Shown: piece by piece, positions 26,569 to 34,741 of the stretch
How positions within the stretch are numbered: the stretch's first letter is position 1
Layout of the letters: every line of letters starts with the position of its first letter
NCBI GenBank assembly: GCA_023416995.1
Contig: JAEZGI010000035.1
Span: forward strand, 1 to 64,000
Source: Bacteroidota bacterium
Lineage (GTDB): Bacteria > Bacteroidota > Bacteroidia > Chitinophagales > Chitinophagaceae
Reading direction: 5' to 3'
Length of the DNA stretch: 64,000 nucleotides
Made by a program: the position numbers and the translations under genes
Notes under the pieces: generated by a model
What the model saw: only the letters and a program-made list of their open reading frames with translations
What the model was told of the DNA's origin: nothing
Databases searched by the model: none

Positions 26569-26826
26569 TCAAACTCTTTTCACCAGCCGCATCTTCATTT
26601 CTTCCTGTCCTTTTGATAACTCCAGGGTGTATACACCATAAGGTAAATCGTTCAGACCTTTCCAGGTAACCACCTGGTTCCCTTCAGGGATCTCGGTTTC
26701 GAAACGACTGCATTCATAACCGGCATCGTCACGCAGAATCGCGCAAATGCTGCAGGCGAGGGTGGCAACAAGTTCGAAGCTCAGCATGTCGATGAAGACA
26801 GGCGATTTAATAGTAGCGAAAATCAT
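26569..26826 (-). CDS. Small beta-rich protein resembling a stand-alone type IX sorting-type domain
   Basis: This 85-residue protein converges with the coiled-coil gene, the two stops being adjacent. Its second half, with WKGLNDLPYGVYTLEL and MKMRLVKRV, follows the pattern of the C-terminal beta-sandwich that targets proteins to type IX secretion (Leu-Pro-x-Gly-Val-Tyr, then Lys near the end). There is no passenger domain and no signal peptide before it. It could be an intracellular relative of that fold. The resemblance is by eye and the function is unknown. Residue 14 offers a second possible start. Confidence 0.5.
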   Translation of the reverse strand: MIFATIKSPVFIDMLSFELVATLACSICAILRDDAGYECSRFETEIPEGNQVVTWKGLNDLPYGVYTLELSKGQEEMKMRLVKRV

Positions 26827-26951
26827 AATCGTTGGGGTTATGGAGTGAATTAATGTTCATCATAACTTTCCAAACGATCCGTAAAAAATTATCCAAATAA
26901 GCCGTGACACTTACAGGATAAATTTAATTAAAGGTTTTTAAAGATGCAAGC

Positions 26952-27254
26952 ATGGAAACACTTATTCCTATCAATATTGTGATTGCCGACCGGACCTACC
27001 GCATAAAAATTGAACCGGCGGATGAAGAAGTGGTCCGTAAAACGATCAAACTTATCAATGATAAGATTATCGAGTTTAAAACCCAGTTCGCGGGTAAAGA
27101 CATGCAGGACTACATTTCAATGGTAGTTTTGTGGTACGCAACGGATGCTACCCAAAGGGGCGTGCCGGCAGCCGCAATGAAAGAAATCTCCCAGGGATTC
27201 AGCCAAATGGAGTCTATTCTCGATAAAGCCCTGGAAAAAAATCCGGTTAATTAA
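26952..27254 (+). CDS. zapA: Cell division protein ZapA
   Basis: This 100-residue protein matches ZapA. An N-terminal beta-rich head (IPINIVIADRTYRIKI) is followed by a long helix and coiled coil (about 22-95). ZapA crosslinks FtsZ filaments at mid-cell. Length and charge pattern are typical. It lies downstream of pheT and the coiled-coil gene, and upstream of rny. The pheT-zapA-rny order is common in Bacteroidota, as far as can be recalled. Confidence 0.85.
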   Translation: METLIPINIVIADRTYRIKIEPADEEVVRKTIKLINDKIIEFKTQFAGKDMQDYISMVVLWYATDATQRGVPAAAMKEISQGFSQMESILDKALEKNPVN

Positions 27255-27414
27255 GCACATCAATCTCACCAAAACCAATTTGGAGGCTTTTTTAAAAGCT
27301 GTCCGAATCAGTCCGCTTTTTTGTATTTTCGCAAATTACCCCTCGTTTGTGATTGAATAACAGCATGTAACGGGTTAGGCTATATGGAAAAATAACTAAA
27401 ACTATTTCTAGAAA

Positions 27415-28980
27415 ATGGAAGCAAACACTTTAACGTATATAATCGGGCTCGTGGCATTGGTCGTGGGTGTCATACTCGGAAAATTTATTTTCGCGAAAAA
27501 CACCCAGGCGAAGATCCAGGAGGCAGAGACGCAGGCCAGTAAGATCATTTCAGACGCGAAAACTAACGCAGAGACCCTTAAGAACCAGAAAATGCTGGAA
27601 GCCAAAGAGAAGTTTCTTCAGCTGAAAGCCGATCACGACAAGGAAGTGCTGGAAAGAAACCGTAAACTCGGCGATTCAGAAAACCGCATTCGTCAGAAAG
27701 AGCAAACCGCTTCTCAAAAACTGGAACAACTCGAAAAACAGGTTAAAGAAAACGATGCCATCAAAGAAAACCTCAATCGCCAGATCGAGGTTGTTAACCT
27801 TAAAAGAACTGAACTCGAAAAACACCAGGAAGAACATATTCGCAGGCTTGAGAAAATTGCAGGACTTACCGCTGAAGAGGCGAAAAGCCAGCTCATCGAA
27901 AGCATGAAGCACGAGGCGCACACACAGGCCCTCGCACTACAACAGGAAATTGTTGATGATGCAAAACAAAAAGCGAACAAGGAAGCCCGTAAGATCATAA
28001 TCCAGTCGATCCAGCGTACCGCTGCCGAGCAGGCCATTGAAAACTCTATCACAGTTTTTAATCTTGAAAGCGACGAAATCAAGGGTCAGATCATCGGCCG
28101 TGAGGGTCGGAACATTCGTGCGATTGAAGCTGCCACCGGGGTTGACCTTATAGTAGATGACACTCCCGAGGCCATTATCCTCTCCTCTTTCGATCCATTG
28201 AGAAGGGAAATTGCCCGTTTAAGTTTAACCCGTCTTGTAACTGATGGGCGTATTCACCCCGCTCGTATCGAGGAGGTTGTTGAAAAAACACGCCGCCAGA
28301 TAGAAGAGCAGGTAATGGAAATCGGCGAAAGAACAGTTATCGAATTGGGTATTCACGGGCTCCATAAGGACCTGGTGAGAATAGTTGGTAAAATGCGTTT
28401 CAGATCTTCTTATGGTCAAAACCTGCTGATGCACAGCCGCGAGGTTGCCAACCTTTGTGCTATCATGGCCTCTGAGCTGGGCATGAATCCAAAGCTGGCA
28501 AAACGTGCCGGATTATTGCATGACATTGGTAAGGTGCCGGATGAAGAAACCGAACTGAGCCACGCTTTACTTGGAGCAAAACTGGCTGAAAAATATGGTG
28601 AGAATCCGGCAGTTATCAATGCTATCGGTGCGCACCACGATGAAATGGAAATGCAATACGTGATTTCGCCGATTGTACAGGCCTGCGATGCTATCAGTGG
28701 CGCAAGACCAGGTGCAAGAAGAGAGATCATGCAACAATATCTGCAAAGGATCAAGGATCTTGAAAATCTGGCTATGGCGTACCCTGGGGTTGAGAAAGCT
28801 TACGCTATCCAGGCTGGGCGCGAACTGCGCGTAATTGTTGAGTCAGAAAAGGTTTCTGATGGCGACTCCGATAAACTTTCGTTTGAAATTGCCCAGAAAA
28901 TCCAGAACGAGATGACCTTCCCCGGACAGATCAAGGTTACAGTTATCCGTGAAAAACGCGCTGTAAACGTTGCCAGGTAA
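27415..28980 (+). CDS. rny: Ribonuclease Y
   Basis: This 521-residue endoribonuclease starts messenger RNA decay at the membrane. It has an N-terminal transmembrane helix (about 6-25) and a long coiled coil (about 30-200). The KH domain carries the GREGRNIRAIEAATG motif (GxxG-type loop). The HD domain has its metal-binding pair in LLHDIGK. The length is normal for the family. The 160-base gap from zapA holds an imperfect -7 element (TATTTTCG at 27324-27331), so it may have its own promoter. Confidence 0.97.
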   Translation: MEANTLTYIIGLVALVVGVILGKFIFAKNTQAKIQEAETQASKIISDAKTNAETLKNQKMLEAKEKFLQLKADHDKEVLERNRKLGDSENRIRQKEQTASQKLEQLEKQVKENDAIKENLNRQIEVVNLKRTELEKHQEEHIRRLEKIAGLTAEEAKSQLIESMKHEAHTQALALQQEIVDDAKQKANKEARKIIIQSIQRTAAEQAIENSITVFNLESDEIKGQIIGREGRNIRAIEAATGVDLIVDDTPEAIILSSFDPLRREIARLSLTRLVTDGRIHPARIEEVVEKTRRQIEEQVMEIGERTVIELGIHGLHKDLVRIVGKMRFRSSYGQNLLMHSREVANLCAIMASELGMNPKLAKRAGLLHDIGKVPDEETELSHALLGAKLAEKYGENPAVINAIGAHHDEMEMQYVISPIVQACDAISGARPGARREIMQQYLQRIKDLENLAMAYPGVEKAYAIQAGRELRVIVESEKVSDGDSDKLSFEIAQKIQNEMTFPGQIKVTVIREKRAVNVAR

Positions 28981-29021
28981 AATATTTAATACGGATTGAA
29001 GGAATTTTAGAAATGTTTAAT

Positions 29022-29029
29022 TACCTTTG
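29022..29029 (+). promoter_or_regulatory. Putative -7 element for rplS
   Basis: TACCTTTG matches TAnnTTTG exactly. A TTG lies 23 bases further upstream as a possible -33 box. It stands 23 bases before the chosen rplS start. Confidence 0.55.
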
Positions 29030-29052
29030 CATCCCTTAAAAAAGTGAATGTT

Positions 29053-29427
29053 ATGAGTACCGCAGTCCAGTTTGTACATGAGCAGTTAACCGGCCAGAAA
29101 GAATTTCCAAAATTCAAGGCAGGTGATAACGTAACTGTCAACTATAAAATCGTTGAGGGTGGCAAAGAGCGTATCCAGAGCTTTCGTGGCGATGTGATTA
29201 AGCGCCAGGGAACTGCGCAAACTGCAACTTTCACAGTTAGAAAAATTTCTGACAGCATTGGTGTTGAAAGAACTTTCCCGATCTATTCTCCAAACATCGA
29301 TTCTATCGAGTTGAATAAATCTGGTCGTGTTCGCAGAGCGAAATTGTTCTTCCAACGTAGCCGTAGCGGTAAAAGCGCACGTATTCAGGAAAAGAGAAGA
29401 GCGGTCCCTACTGCCCCTTCAAAATAA
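29053..29427 (+). CDS. rplS: 50S ribosomal protein L19
   Basis: This 124-residue protein sits at the interface of the ribosomal subunits. Typical L19 stretches are present: FKAGDNVTVNYKI near the start, then RIQSFRGDVIKRQG and GVERTFPIYSPNIDSIEL, and the basic C-terminus with KLFFQRSRSGKSARI. The ATG at 29053 is chosen over an in-frame GTG at 29044, because ATG is stronger and the extra residues are not part of the family. A strong terminator follows, so the gene is monocistronic. Confidence 0.96.
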   Translation: MSTAVQFVHEQLTGQKEFPKFKAGDNVTVNYKIVEGGKERIQSFRGDVIKRQGTAQTATFTVRKISDSIGVERTFPIYSPNIDSIELNKSGRVRRAKLFFQRSRSGKSARIQEKRRAVPTAPSK

Positions 29428-29450
29428 TTCTTTACAAGAAAGATATTACA

Positions 29451-29478
29451 AGCGGAACCGACGGTTCCGCTTTTTTTT
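29451..29478 (+). terminator. Rho-independent terminator of rplS
   Basis: The arms AGCGGAACC and GGTTCCGCT form a stem around the short loop, followed by eight T residues. It lies 23 bases after the rplS stop. Confidence 0.92.
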
Positions 29479-29614
29479 ATTCATTGATAAAGGTTTCTGA
29501 GTATAGGTTTCAATTAAATATCAAACCTGCAATTTGGAAATTCAATTAACGTTATTAGATCGCAAAATGATTTAACTTCGTAATCGTAATTATACTTAAT
29601 AAAAACTCAGTGTC

Positions 29615-29857
29615 ATGTCTATTTTAAATTCCAGTAACTTCCTGATGATCTCAATGCCCGGTGGCACTGAGTGGTTGCTAATCGTATTAGCTGTGTTGAT
29701 CCTGTTCGGTGGTAGAAAAATACCGGAATTCATGAGAGGAATCGGCCGCGGTATCCGCGAATTCAACGATGCCAAAAGCAACGTGAAAAAAGAAATTGAA
29801 GAAGGAATGAACGAAAAAGAAAAGCAAACTACTTCTGCTTCTTCTTCACAGAATTAA
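29615..29857 (+). CDS. tatA: Twin-arginine translocase subunit TatA/TatE
   Basis: This 80-residue protein has one N-terminal transmembrane helix (about 18-34). The Phe-Gly hinge follows in ILFGGRKIPEF, then an amphipathic helix (GIGRGIREFNDA) and a charged C-terminal tail ending in Ser-rich sequence. TatA oligomers form the pore for folded proteins with twin-arginine signals. The length is usual. It is read toward gatA with about 80 bases between. The tatC gene is not in the window. Confidence 0.92.
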   Translation: MSILNSSNFLMISMPGGTEWLLIVLAVLILFGGRKIPEFMRGIGRGIREFNDAKSNVKKEIEEGMNEKEKQTTSASSSQN

Positions 29858-29937
29858 TTCTTTCGTTAACTTCGCGCCATCCGGTTTAGCAGGATAATTT
29901 CTTCATTTTCTGCTGCTTAACCAACCGGTCCGGTGAA

Positions 29938-31383
29938 TTGGTCAACTACGAATCCATAGCTGAATTTCATAAAGACTTGTTGAACGGTGTGACCACCTGC
30001 GTGCGCACCGTTCAACATTTTTTGTTTCGGATCGAATCCCGCAAACATCTCAATGCCTTTGTTGAAGTTTATACGGATGAGGCACTTGCCAGGGCGGCCT
30101 GGCTGGATGCTGAAATGGCCCGCGGTGCCAAACCGGGCAAACTGCATGGAGTAGTAGTTGCTATCAAGGATGTGATCTGTTATAAAGATCACAAGGTAAC
30201 TGCCGCTTCCAAAATCTTAACCGGGTTTACATCCCTCTATAACGCTACTGCTGTCGAGAGACTTTTGCAGGAAGGTGCCATCATCATCGGCAATACCAAT
30301 TGCGATGAGTTTGCGATGGGCTCTACCAACGAAAACTCTTTTTATGGCAAGGTTTTGAACGCCCTTGATGAATCCAGAGTGCCTGGTGGCTCGTCTGGTG
30401 GTTCTGCAGTTGCGGTTCAGGCTGATTTGTGTATGGTGAGTCTGGGTAGTGACACTGGTGGCTCGGTACGCCAGCCGGCAGATTTTTGTGGCATAGTCGG
30501 TCTCAAACCAACCTACGGTACCATCTCGCGGTATGGGTTAATCGCCTACGCTTCTTCTTTTGACCAGATTGGTATCTTTTCAAGGAACGTCTCTGACGCA
30601 GCGCTGGTACTGGATGTAATATCAGGGCCCGACGAATACGACAGCACCGCTTCTCCCGAAAAAATAAATTTGCCCGCGGCCGCGGTTACAACCGACCCCG
30701 GTAAACTGCGCGTAGCCTATTTCCAGGAAGCACTCGACAGTCCTGCGCTCGATCCGGAGATCCGTAACTCGATCCGGCACCTCATCACCCAGCTACGAGA
30801 CAATGGTCATGTGGTTGAGCCGGTAGCTTTTGAATACCTGGATTATATCGTTCCTACTTATTATGTATTAACCACTGCCGAAGCAAGTTCCAACTTATCC
30901 AGGTTTGATGGCATACGGTTTGGCTACCGCAATGTGGATAAAAACAACGTTTTAACGGACCTTTATAAAAAGACCAGATCTGAAGGTTTTGGCAGAGAAG
31001 TAAAAAGAAGGATCATGCTCGGAACCTTCGTACTCAGTGCTGGTTATTTTGATGCTTATTTCACCAAAGCGCAGCAGGTCCGTGAGCTGTTGGTTCGAAA
31101 AACCAACCTGATTTTCAACGATTACGACGTTCTTTTGCTGCCAACATCTCCTACCACCGCATTTTCAGCAGGCGAAAAAACCAGCGATCCCATCGCCATG
31201 TACCTGGCTGACATTTTTACAGTTTTCTCCAATTTAACCGGGCTCCCCGGCATTTCAATTCCTCTTTTTTGGCACAGTAATGGCTTACCATTCGGCGTAC
31301 AGGCTATGACAAACCGATTTTGCGAATTACCTTTACTGCAGCTAGCCCACCAATGGATGCAGCAATACAAGGTTCACCGGTAA
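29938..31383 (+). CDS. gatA: Asp-tRNA(Asn)/Glu-tRNA(Gln) amidotransferase subunit A
   Basis: This 481-residue amidase-signature enzyme releases ammonia from glutamine to convert Glu-tRNA(Gln) or Asp-tRNA(Asn). The Lys-Ser-Ser triad is visible: Lys in VVAIKDVI, and serines in GGSSGGSAVAVQ and SDTGGSVRQPA. The start is TTG. No ATG or GTG fits upstream in the open frame, and the reading begins just where family members begin (ESIAEFHKDLLNGVTTC). The length matches GatA. The gatB and gatC genes are not adjacent. Confidence 0.93.
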   Translation: MVNYESIAEFHKDLLNGVTTCVRTVQHFLFRIESRKHLNAFVEVYTDEALARAAWLDAEMARGAKPGKLHGVVVAIKDVICYKDHKVTAASKILTGFTSLYNATAVERLLQEGAIIIGNTNCDEFAMGSTNENSFYGKVLNALDESRVPGGSSGGSAVAVQADLCMVSLGSDTGGSVRQPADFCGIVGLKPTYGTISRYGLIAYASSFDQIGIFSRNVSDAALVLDVISGPDEYDSTASPEKINLPAAAVTTDPGKLRVAYFQEALDSPALDPEIRNSIRHLITQLRDNGHVVEPVAFEYLDYIVPTYYVLTTAEASSNLSRFDGIRFGYRNVDKNNVLTDLYKKTRSEGFGREVKRRIMLGTFVLSAGYFDAYFTKAQQVRELLVRKTNLIFNDYDVLLLPTSPTTAFSAGEKTSDPIAMYLADIFTVFSNLTGLPGISIPLFWHSNGLPFGVQAMTNRFCELPLLQLAHQWMQQYKVHR

Positions 31384-31537
31384 TGAAAGACCCTAACCAT
31401 TCGACCCCGGAACAAGAACAACGCTGATCATTCCGCTTACCAGCTTCCTATGTAAAGTGACCACCACCGTCCTATGTGAGATCATCCGTTTAATCCATAC
31501 CTGAGCGTCGGCATTTGTTGAGCAAATTAAAACGAAG

Positions 31538-32698
31538 ATGAAACACAAACTATTTATCCTTGGCTTTTTATGCCTTGGTTTTATGTCAATGGTAATTGCC
31601 AACGATGGCGGAAAAAAGAAGAGCAACACTTCTACCGCCGCCAAAAAGCAGCCAGCGACTGTAAAAACCCCCGCTAAAAAGACTTTGGCAACACAGACAC
31701 CCATCCGCAAGATGGTGCTGAAAGATACCATCCAATCACCAGGCAAAGCTGGTTCCCCGGATACTACAGAAGCATTTGACGATCTGTTTGAAACCGATAG
31801 TCGCGCAGGAATCCTGCTCAATGCAAAGGCAGTTGCTTTTGTTGAAGATTATATGGAGAAAAATTCTGATGACCTGCTTAAAATGAAGGCCTCCTGCACT
31901 CCATATTTTAATACGATAGAAGGTATCCTTTCACAATACGGTCTGCCTATTGAGTTAAAATATCTTGCATTTATCGAATCGCAGTTAAAAATCAAAGCAA
32001 AATCATGGGCCGGCGCTGCAGGACCCTGGCAACTGATGCCTGTGACTGCAAGACAGCTTGGTTTACGCGTTAACAAAACGGCTGACGACCGGTACGATTA
32101 TAAAAAAAGCACGCATGCCGCTGCAAAATACCTGATCGACCTGTACCGCGAATTTGGCGACTGGTTACTGGTAATAGCAGCATATAACGGTGGTCCTGGT
32201 AATGTTTATAAAGCCATCAACAAAAGCGGCGGAAGCAGGAACTTCTGGAAGCTCCAGAACCATCTTCCTGCCGAATCAAGAATGCACGTTAAAAAATTCA
32301 TTGGCACTCATTATATTTTTGAAGGCGTGGGTGGTGTAACAACCCTTACCCATGCAGAGGTTAAGAAACAGTTGGGGCCAACTGCCACTTACCTGCTCAA
32401 CCGCAAACTAACTTCCAAAGAAAAGGCAAATGCCAGGGCGATCATCGTTTCGGGCAGATATCGTTCAGAAATGATCTCAAAAAATATCATGATGAGCCAT
32501 GCCGACTTCCTCCGGTACAATCCTGATTTTGATAAAAAGATGTCAAGCGCAGACAATATTTATGAACTTCACCTGCCTGCCGACAAAATGGAATTGTTTA
32601 ACACCAACAAATATCATATCCTGCATGATTCTGTTCAGTCAATGTCAAATACCGATAACAATACGGTGATGGCATCCCGGGTAGAAGCAGGAAGATAG
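31538..32698 (+). CDS. Membrane-bound lytic transglycosylase, MltD-like
   Basis: This 386-residue exported protein has a signal peptide (about 1-21) and a Lys/Thr/Pro-rich linker (about 25-75). An SLT domain follows (about 120-270) with catalytic Glu147 in AFIESQL and the motifs GAAGPWQLMP and AAYNGGPGNV. It cleaves peptidoglycan to 1,6-anhydro products in the periplasm. The C-terminal 100 residues could include a degenerate LysM-like cell-wall-binding segment, but that is weak. A terminator follows directly. The 154 bases upstream hold no recognised element. Confidence 0.92.
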   Translation: MKHKLFILGFLCLGFMSMVIANDGGKKKSNTSTAAKKQPATVKTPAKKTLATQTPIRKMVLKDTIQSPGKAGSPDTTEAFDDLFETDSRAGILLNAKAVAFVEDYMEKNSDDLLKMKASCTPYFNTIEGILSQYGLPIELKYLAFIESQLKIKAKSWAGAAGPWQLMPVTARQLGLRVNKTADDRYDYKKSTHAAAKYLIDLYREFGDWLLVIAAYNGGPGNVYKAINKSGGSRNFWKLQNHLPAESRMHVKKFIGTHYIFEGVGGVTTLTHAEVKKQLGPTATYLLNRKLTSKEKANARAIIVSGRYRSEMISKNIMMSHADFLRYNPDFDKKMSSADNIYELHLPADKMELFNTNKYHILHDSVQSMSNTDNNTVMASRVEAGR

Positions 32699-32720
32699 TC
32701 TGACACTTAAAACAACAATC

Positions 32721-32746
32721 AGGGGACCTTACGGTTCCCTTTTTTT
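32721..32746 (+). terminator. Rho-independent terminator of the lytic transglycosylase gene
   Basis: The arms AGGGGACC and GGTTCCCT pair over 8 bp with a TTAC loop, followed by a run of T. The tail overlaps the stop codon of the convergent pabB gene. Confidence 0.88.
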
Positions 32747-34031
32747 ATGCAAACAGGTTACGGATCGCAGCTGCCTTGAGAAGACATTCTTCATATTCAC
32801 TTTCAGCATCGCTATAGAAGGTGATCCCTGAACCAGCGGGGAACGACAGGTAGCCCGAAGCAGCATTATAAAGGATGCTCCGGATCACTACGTTGAAGTC
32901 GCAATCGCCCTCCGGGGTAACATATCCCAAAGCACCGGAGAATATACCACGGCGAGATCGCTCATATCGCTCCACCAATTGCAATACACTTCGTTTAGGC
33001 GCACCCGTCATTGAGCCCATCGGAAAAGTTTCGCTGATCACATCGGCGAGACTGATCCCGGTCCTGAGCCGCCCGGCGATTGTCGAGATCATTTGATACA
33101 CCTGGGGAAACGGGTAAACTTTAAAAAGTTCAGTGACCTCAACGGTTCCCTCTTCGCACAACTTTGATAGGTCGTTTCTGACAAGATCTACAACCATCAC
33201 ATTTTCTGAACGGTCCTTTGCACTGTGTTCAAGCAGACTTCGGTTATGCATGTCTGCTACCTGGTCATTCCTGTCACGTTTCCAGGTGCCTTTGATAGGT
33301 TGAGAAATAATTCTGTTGCCTGTTTTTTGCAGGTAACGTTCAGGACTCGCGCAAACCAGATATCTATCATCGATCCTGTAAAACGCACCAAAAGGATTTG
33401 GTGACTCTTTGTTTAAGGCAACATAAGTACCAACAGGATCGATCAAAGCATGTTCTGCATAAAACTCCTGGCAAAAATTGATTTCATAACAATCGCCACG
33501 CAGAATATGCTGTTGTAATGCCCTGACAGTTTCTATATAATCAACCCTGTCAAACCGTTGATGAACCGTGATATTTTCCGGGGAAGCTTTGTTAATACCA
33601 GTTTCAGTAGCACAGATCTGGCTCCAGACTGCTTCTGCCGAATTATCGAGTGTACCGATCCTGATACTGTCCAATTTCAATTCAACCACAAAAAGAGGAA
33701 CAAAGAAATACAGATCGGGAAAACCAACATGATCCGGCAGTCCGGAAGATAGATTTTCCGTTTCGTTTTTGAGATCGTAAGCGAGATGGCCAAATATCCA
33801 ATCACGATGTTGCACCTGGAATGCATTGAAGCGGTCAAGTGCTCCTCCTGCTGAGGCCTGGATAGCGGAAGACACTCCCGCACCAAGCAAACACTCAACG
33901 TTGTGAAATGGAGATTGATATTGATTGTTGTCCAAAAAACAACAAATGTTGAATCGGTTGGCCCAATTCAACATTTGCAATTTTGTAATTCCGAATTCCG
34001 TTACCGGAAATGAAGTGAATGTTCTGATCAC
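32745..34031 (-). CDS. pabB: Aminodeoxychorismate synthase component I
   Basis: This 428-residue chorismate-binding enzyme makes 4-amino-4-deoxychorismate for folate. Lys247 in the motif PIKGT marks the PabB branch; anthranilate synthase usually has alanine there. The other motifs of the fold are present (VMVVDLVRNDLS, GSMTGAPK, GSGITFYSDAESEYEEC). The start is GTG; a nearby ATG is out of frame. The Asp-rich gene lies 27 bases upstream on the same strand, so the two may be cotranscribed. The amidotransferase and lyase partners are not nearby. Confidence 0.92.
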   Translation of the reverse strand: MIRTFTSFPVTEFGITKLQMLNWANRFNICCFLDNNQYQSPFHNVECLLGAGVSSAIQASAGGALDRFNAFQVQHRDWIFGHLAYDLKNETENLSSGLPDHVGFPDLYFFVPLFVVELKLDSIRIGTLDNSAEAVWSQICATETGINKASPENITVHQRFDRVDYIETVRALQQHILRGDCYEINFCQEFYAEHALIDPVGTYVALNKESPNPFGAFYRIDDRYLVCASPERYLQKTGNRIISQPIKGTWKRDRNDQVADMHNRSLLEHSAKDRSENVMVVDLVRNDLSKLCEEGTVEVTELFKVYPFPQVYQMISTIAGRLRTGISLADVISETFPMGSMTGAPKRSVLQLVERYERSRRGIFSGALGYVTPEGDCDFNVVIRSILYNAASGYLSFPAGSGITFYSDAESEYEECLLKAAAIRNLFA

Positions 34032-34058
34032 ATAATTATTTGGTGAAACAGCCCTGTC

Positions 34059-34520
34059 TTAATAGTCGTCTTCATCATCATCAAAGCCACGATCATTGAA
34101 AAGATCGAGATCTTTAAATTCATCATCCACGTTCAGATCATCGTCGTCATCGCCTTTGCCTGATTTTTTACCAGGACCTGCGCCGCCGGCTTTCTTTACT
34201 TTGGATTTAGGAAGATCGAATTCTTCGAAATCAGGATCCCAGTTCTCCTCCTCTTCAGGTTTTTCCCAATCATCTACCTCGTCATCTGCGTCATCATCAT
34301 CATCGTCGTCATCATCATCGTCACCTTTTTTCTTTGCACTTCCTTTGGCTGATTTCTTCGCCGCGGCTTTAGGAGTATCTAACTCTTCATCCTCGCCCAA
34401 CTCATCATCATCATCCTCTTCTGTTTGCTTTTTCGACTTGGATGCAGCTTTCTTAGGAGTTTCCTTAGAAGACTTTGGTGCACCTTCGGTCTTTTTGTCT
34501 TTGTCAGATTTTGCTGCCAT
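34059..34520 (-). CDS. Asp/Glu/Lys-rich low-complexity protein
   Basis: This 153-residue protein is built of alternating basic and acidic low-complexity blocks. A Lys/Ala/Ser region (about 1-32) is followed by an acid patch. A second Lys-rich patch precedes a run of 11 Asp residues, and the C-terminus is again Asp/Glu rich. A less simple segment with WEKPEEEENWDPDFEEFDLP lies around 85-105. It has no signal peptide or membrane segment and should be disordered. The mixed charge could suit a nucleic-acid or ribosome-associated protein, but that is a guess. The coding DNA has GAT-repeat character, prone to slippage. Confidence 0.75.
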   Translation of the reverse strand: MAAKSDKDKKTEGAPKSSKETPKKAASKSKKQTEEDDDDELGEDEELDTPKAAAKKSAKGSAKKKGDDDDDDDDDDDADDEVDDWEKPEEEENWDPDFEEFDLPKSKVKKAGGAGPGKKSGKGDDDDDLNVDDEFKDLDLFNDRGFDDDEDDY

Positions 34521-34741
34521 AGTCTGGTAAGATTTACCGGAGATTAAAATTTTGTTTGGATTTAAGTGGAAATGGAAGGATCAACTGTCCGGTGATAGTT
34601 ATTCCCAAAACCCGTTCCCGTAACAATGTTAGTGTAAAATTTCTGCGAAGTTTTTAATTCGCCAAACTTTTCTATAAAAATTTTTGCGCTGTAAAATTTC
34701 AACAAAAACCCGCGCCGGAATCGGCTTTTTTGCTTATTAAA

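Noticed and set aside
30933..30941. Perfect DnaA box (reverse orientation) inside gatA
   Set aside because: It encodes an ordinary Val-Asp-Lys stretch of the enzyme. One or so such 9-mers is expected by chance in 64 kb, so no regulatory meaning is claimed.
34096..34530. 144-codon Ser-rich plus-strand frame
   Set aside because: It is the reverse reading of the Asp/Glu/Lys-rich gene; long Ser runs arise from the complement of GAT/GAA repeats. The minus frame has the better start and operon placing.
34711..34730. GCCG-GAAT-CGGC hairpin with T run near the purA stop
   Set aside because: The stem is only 4 bp. For the minus-strand purA gene the T run is on the wrong side, and no plus-strand gene precedes it.
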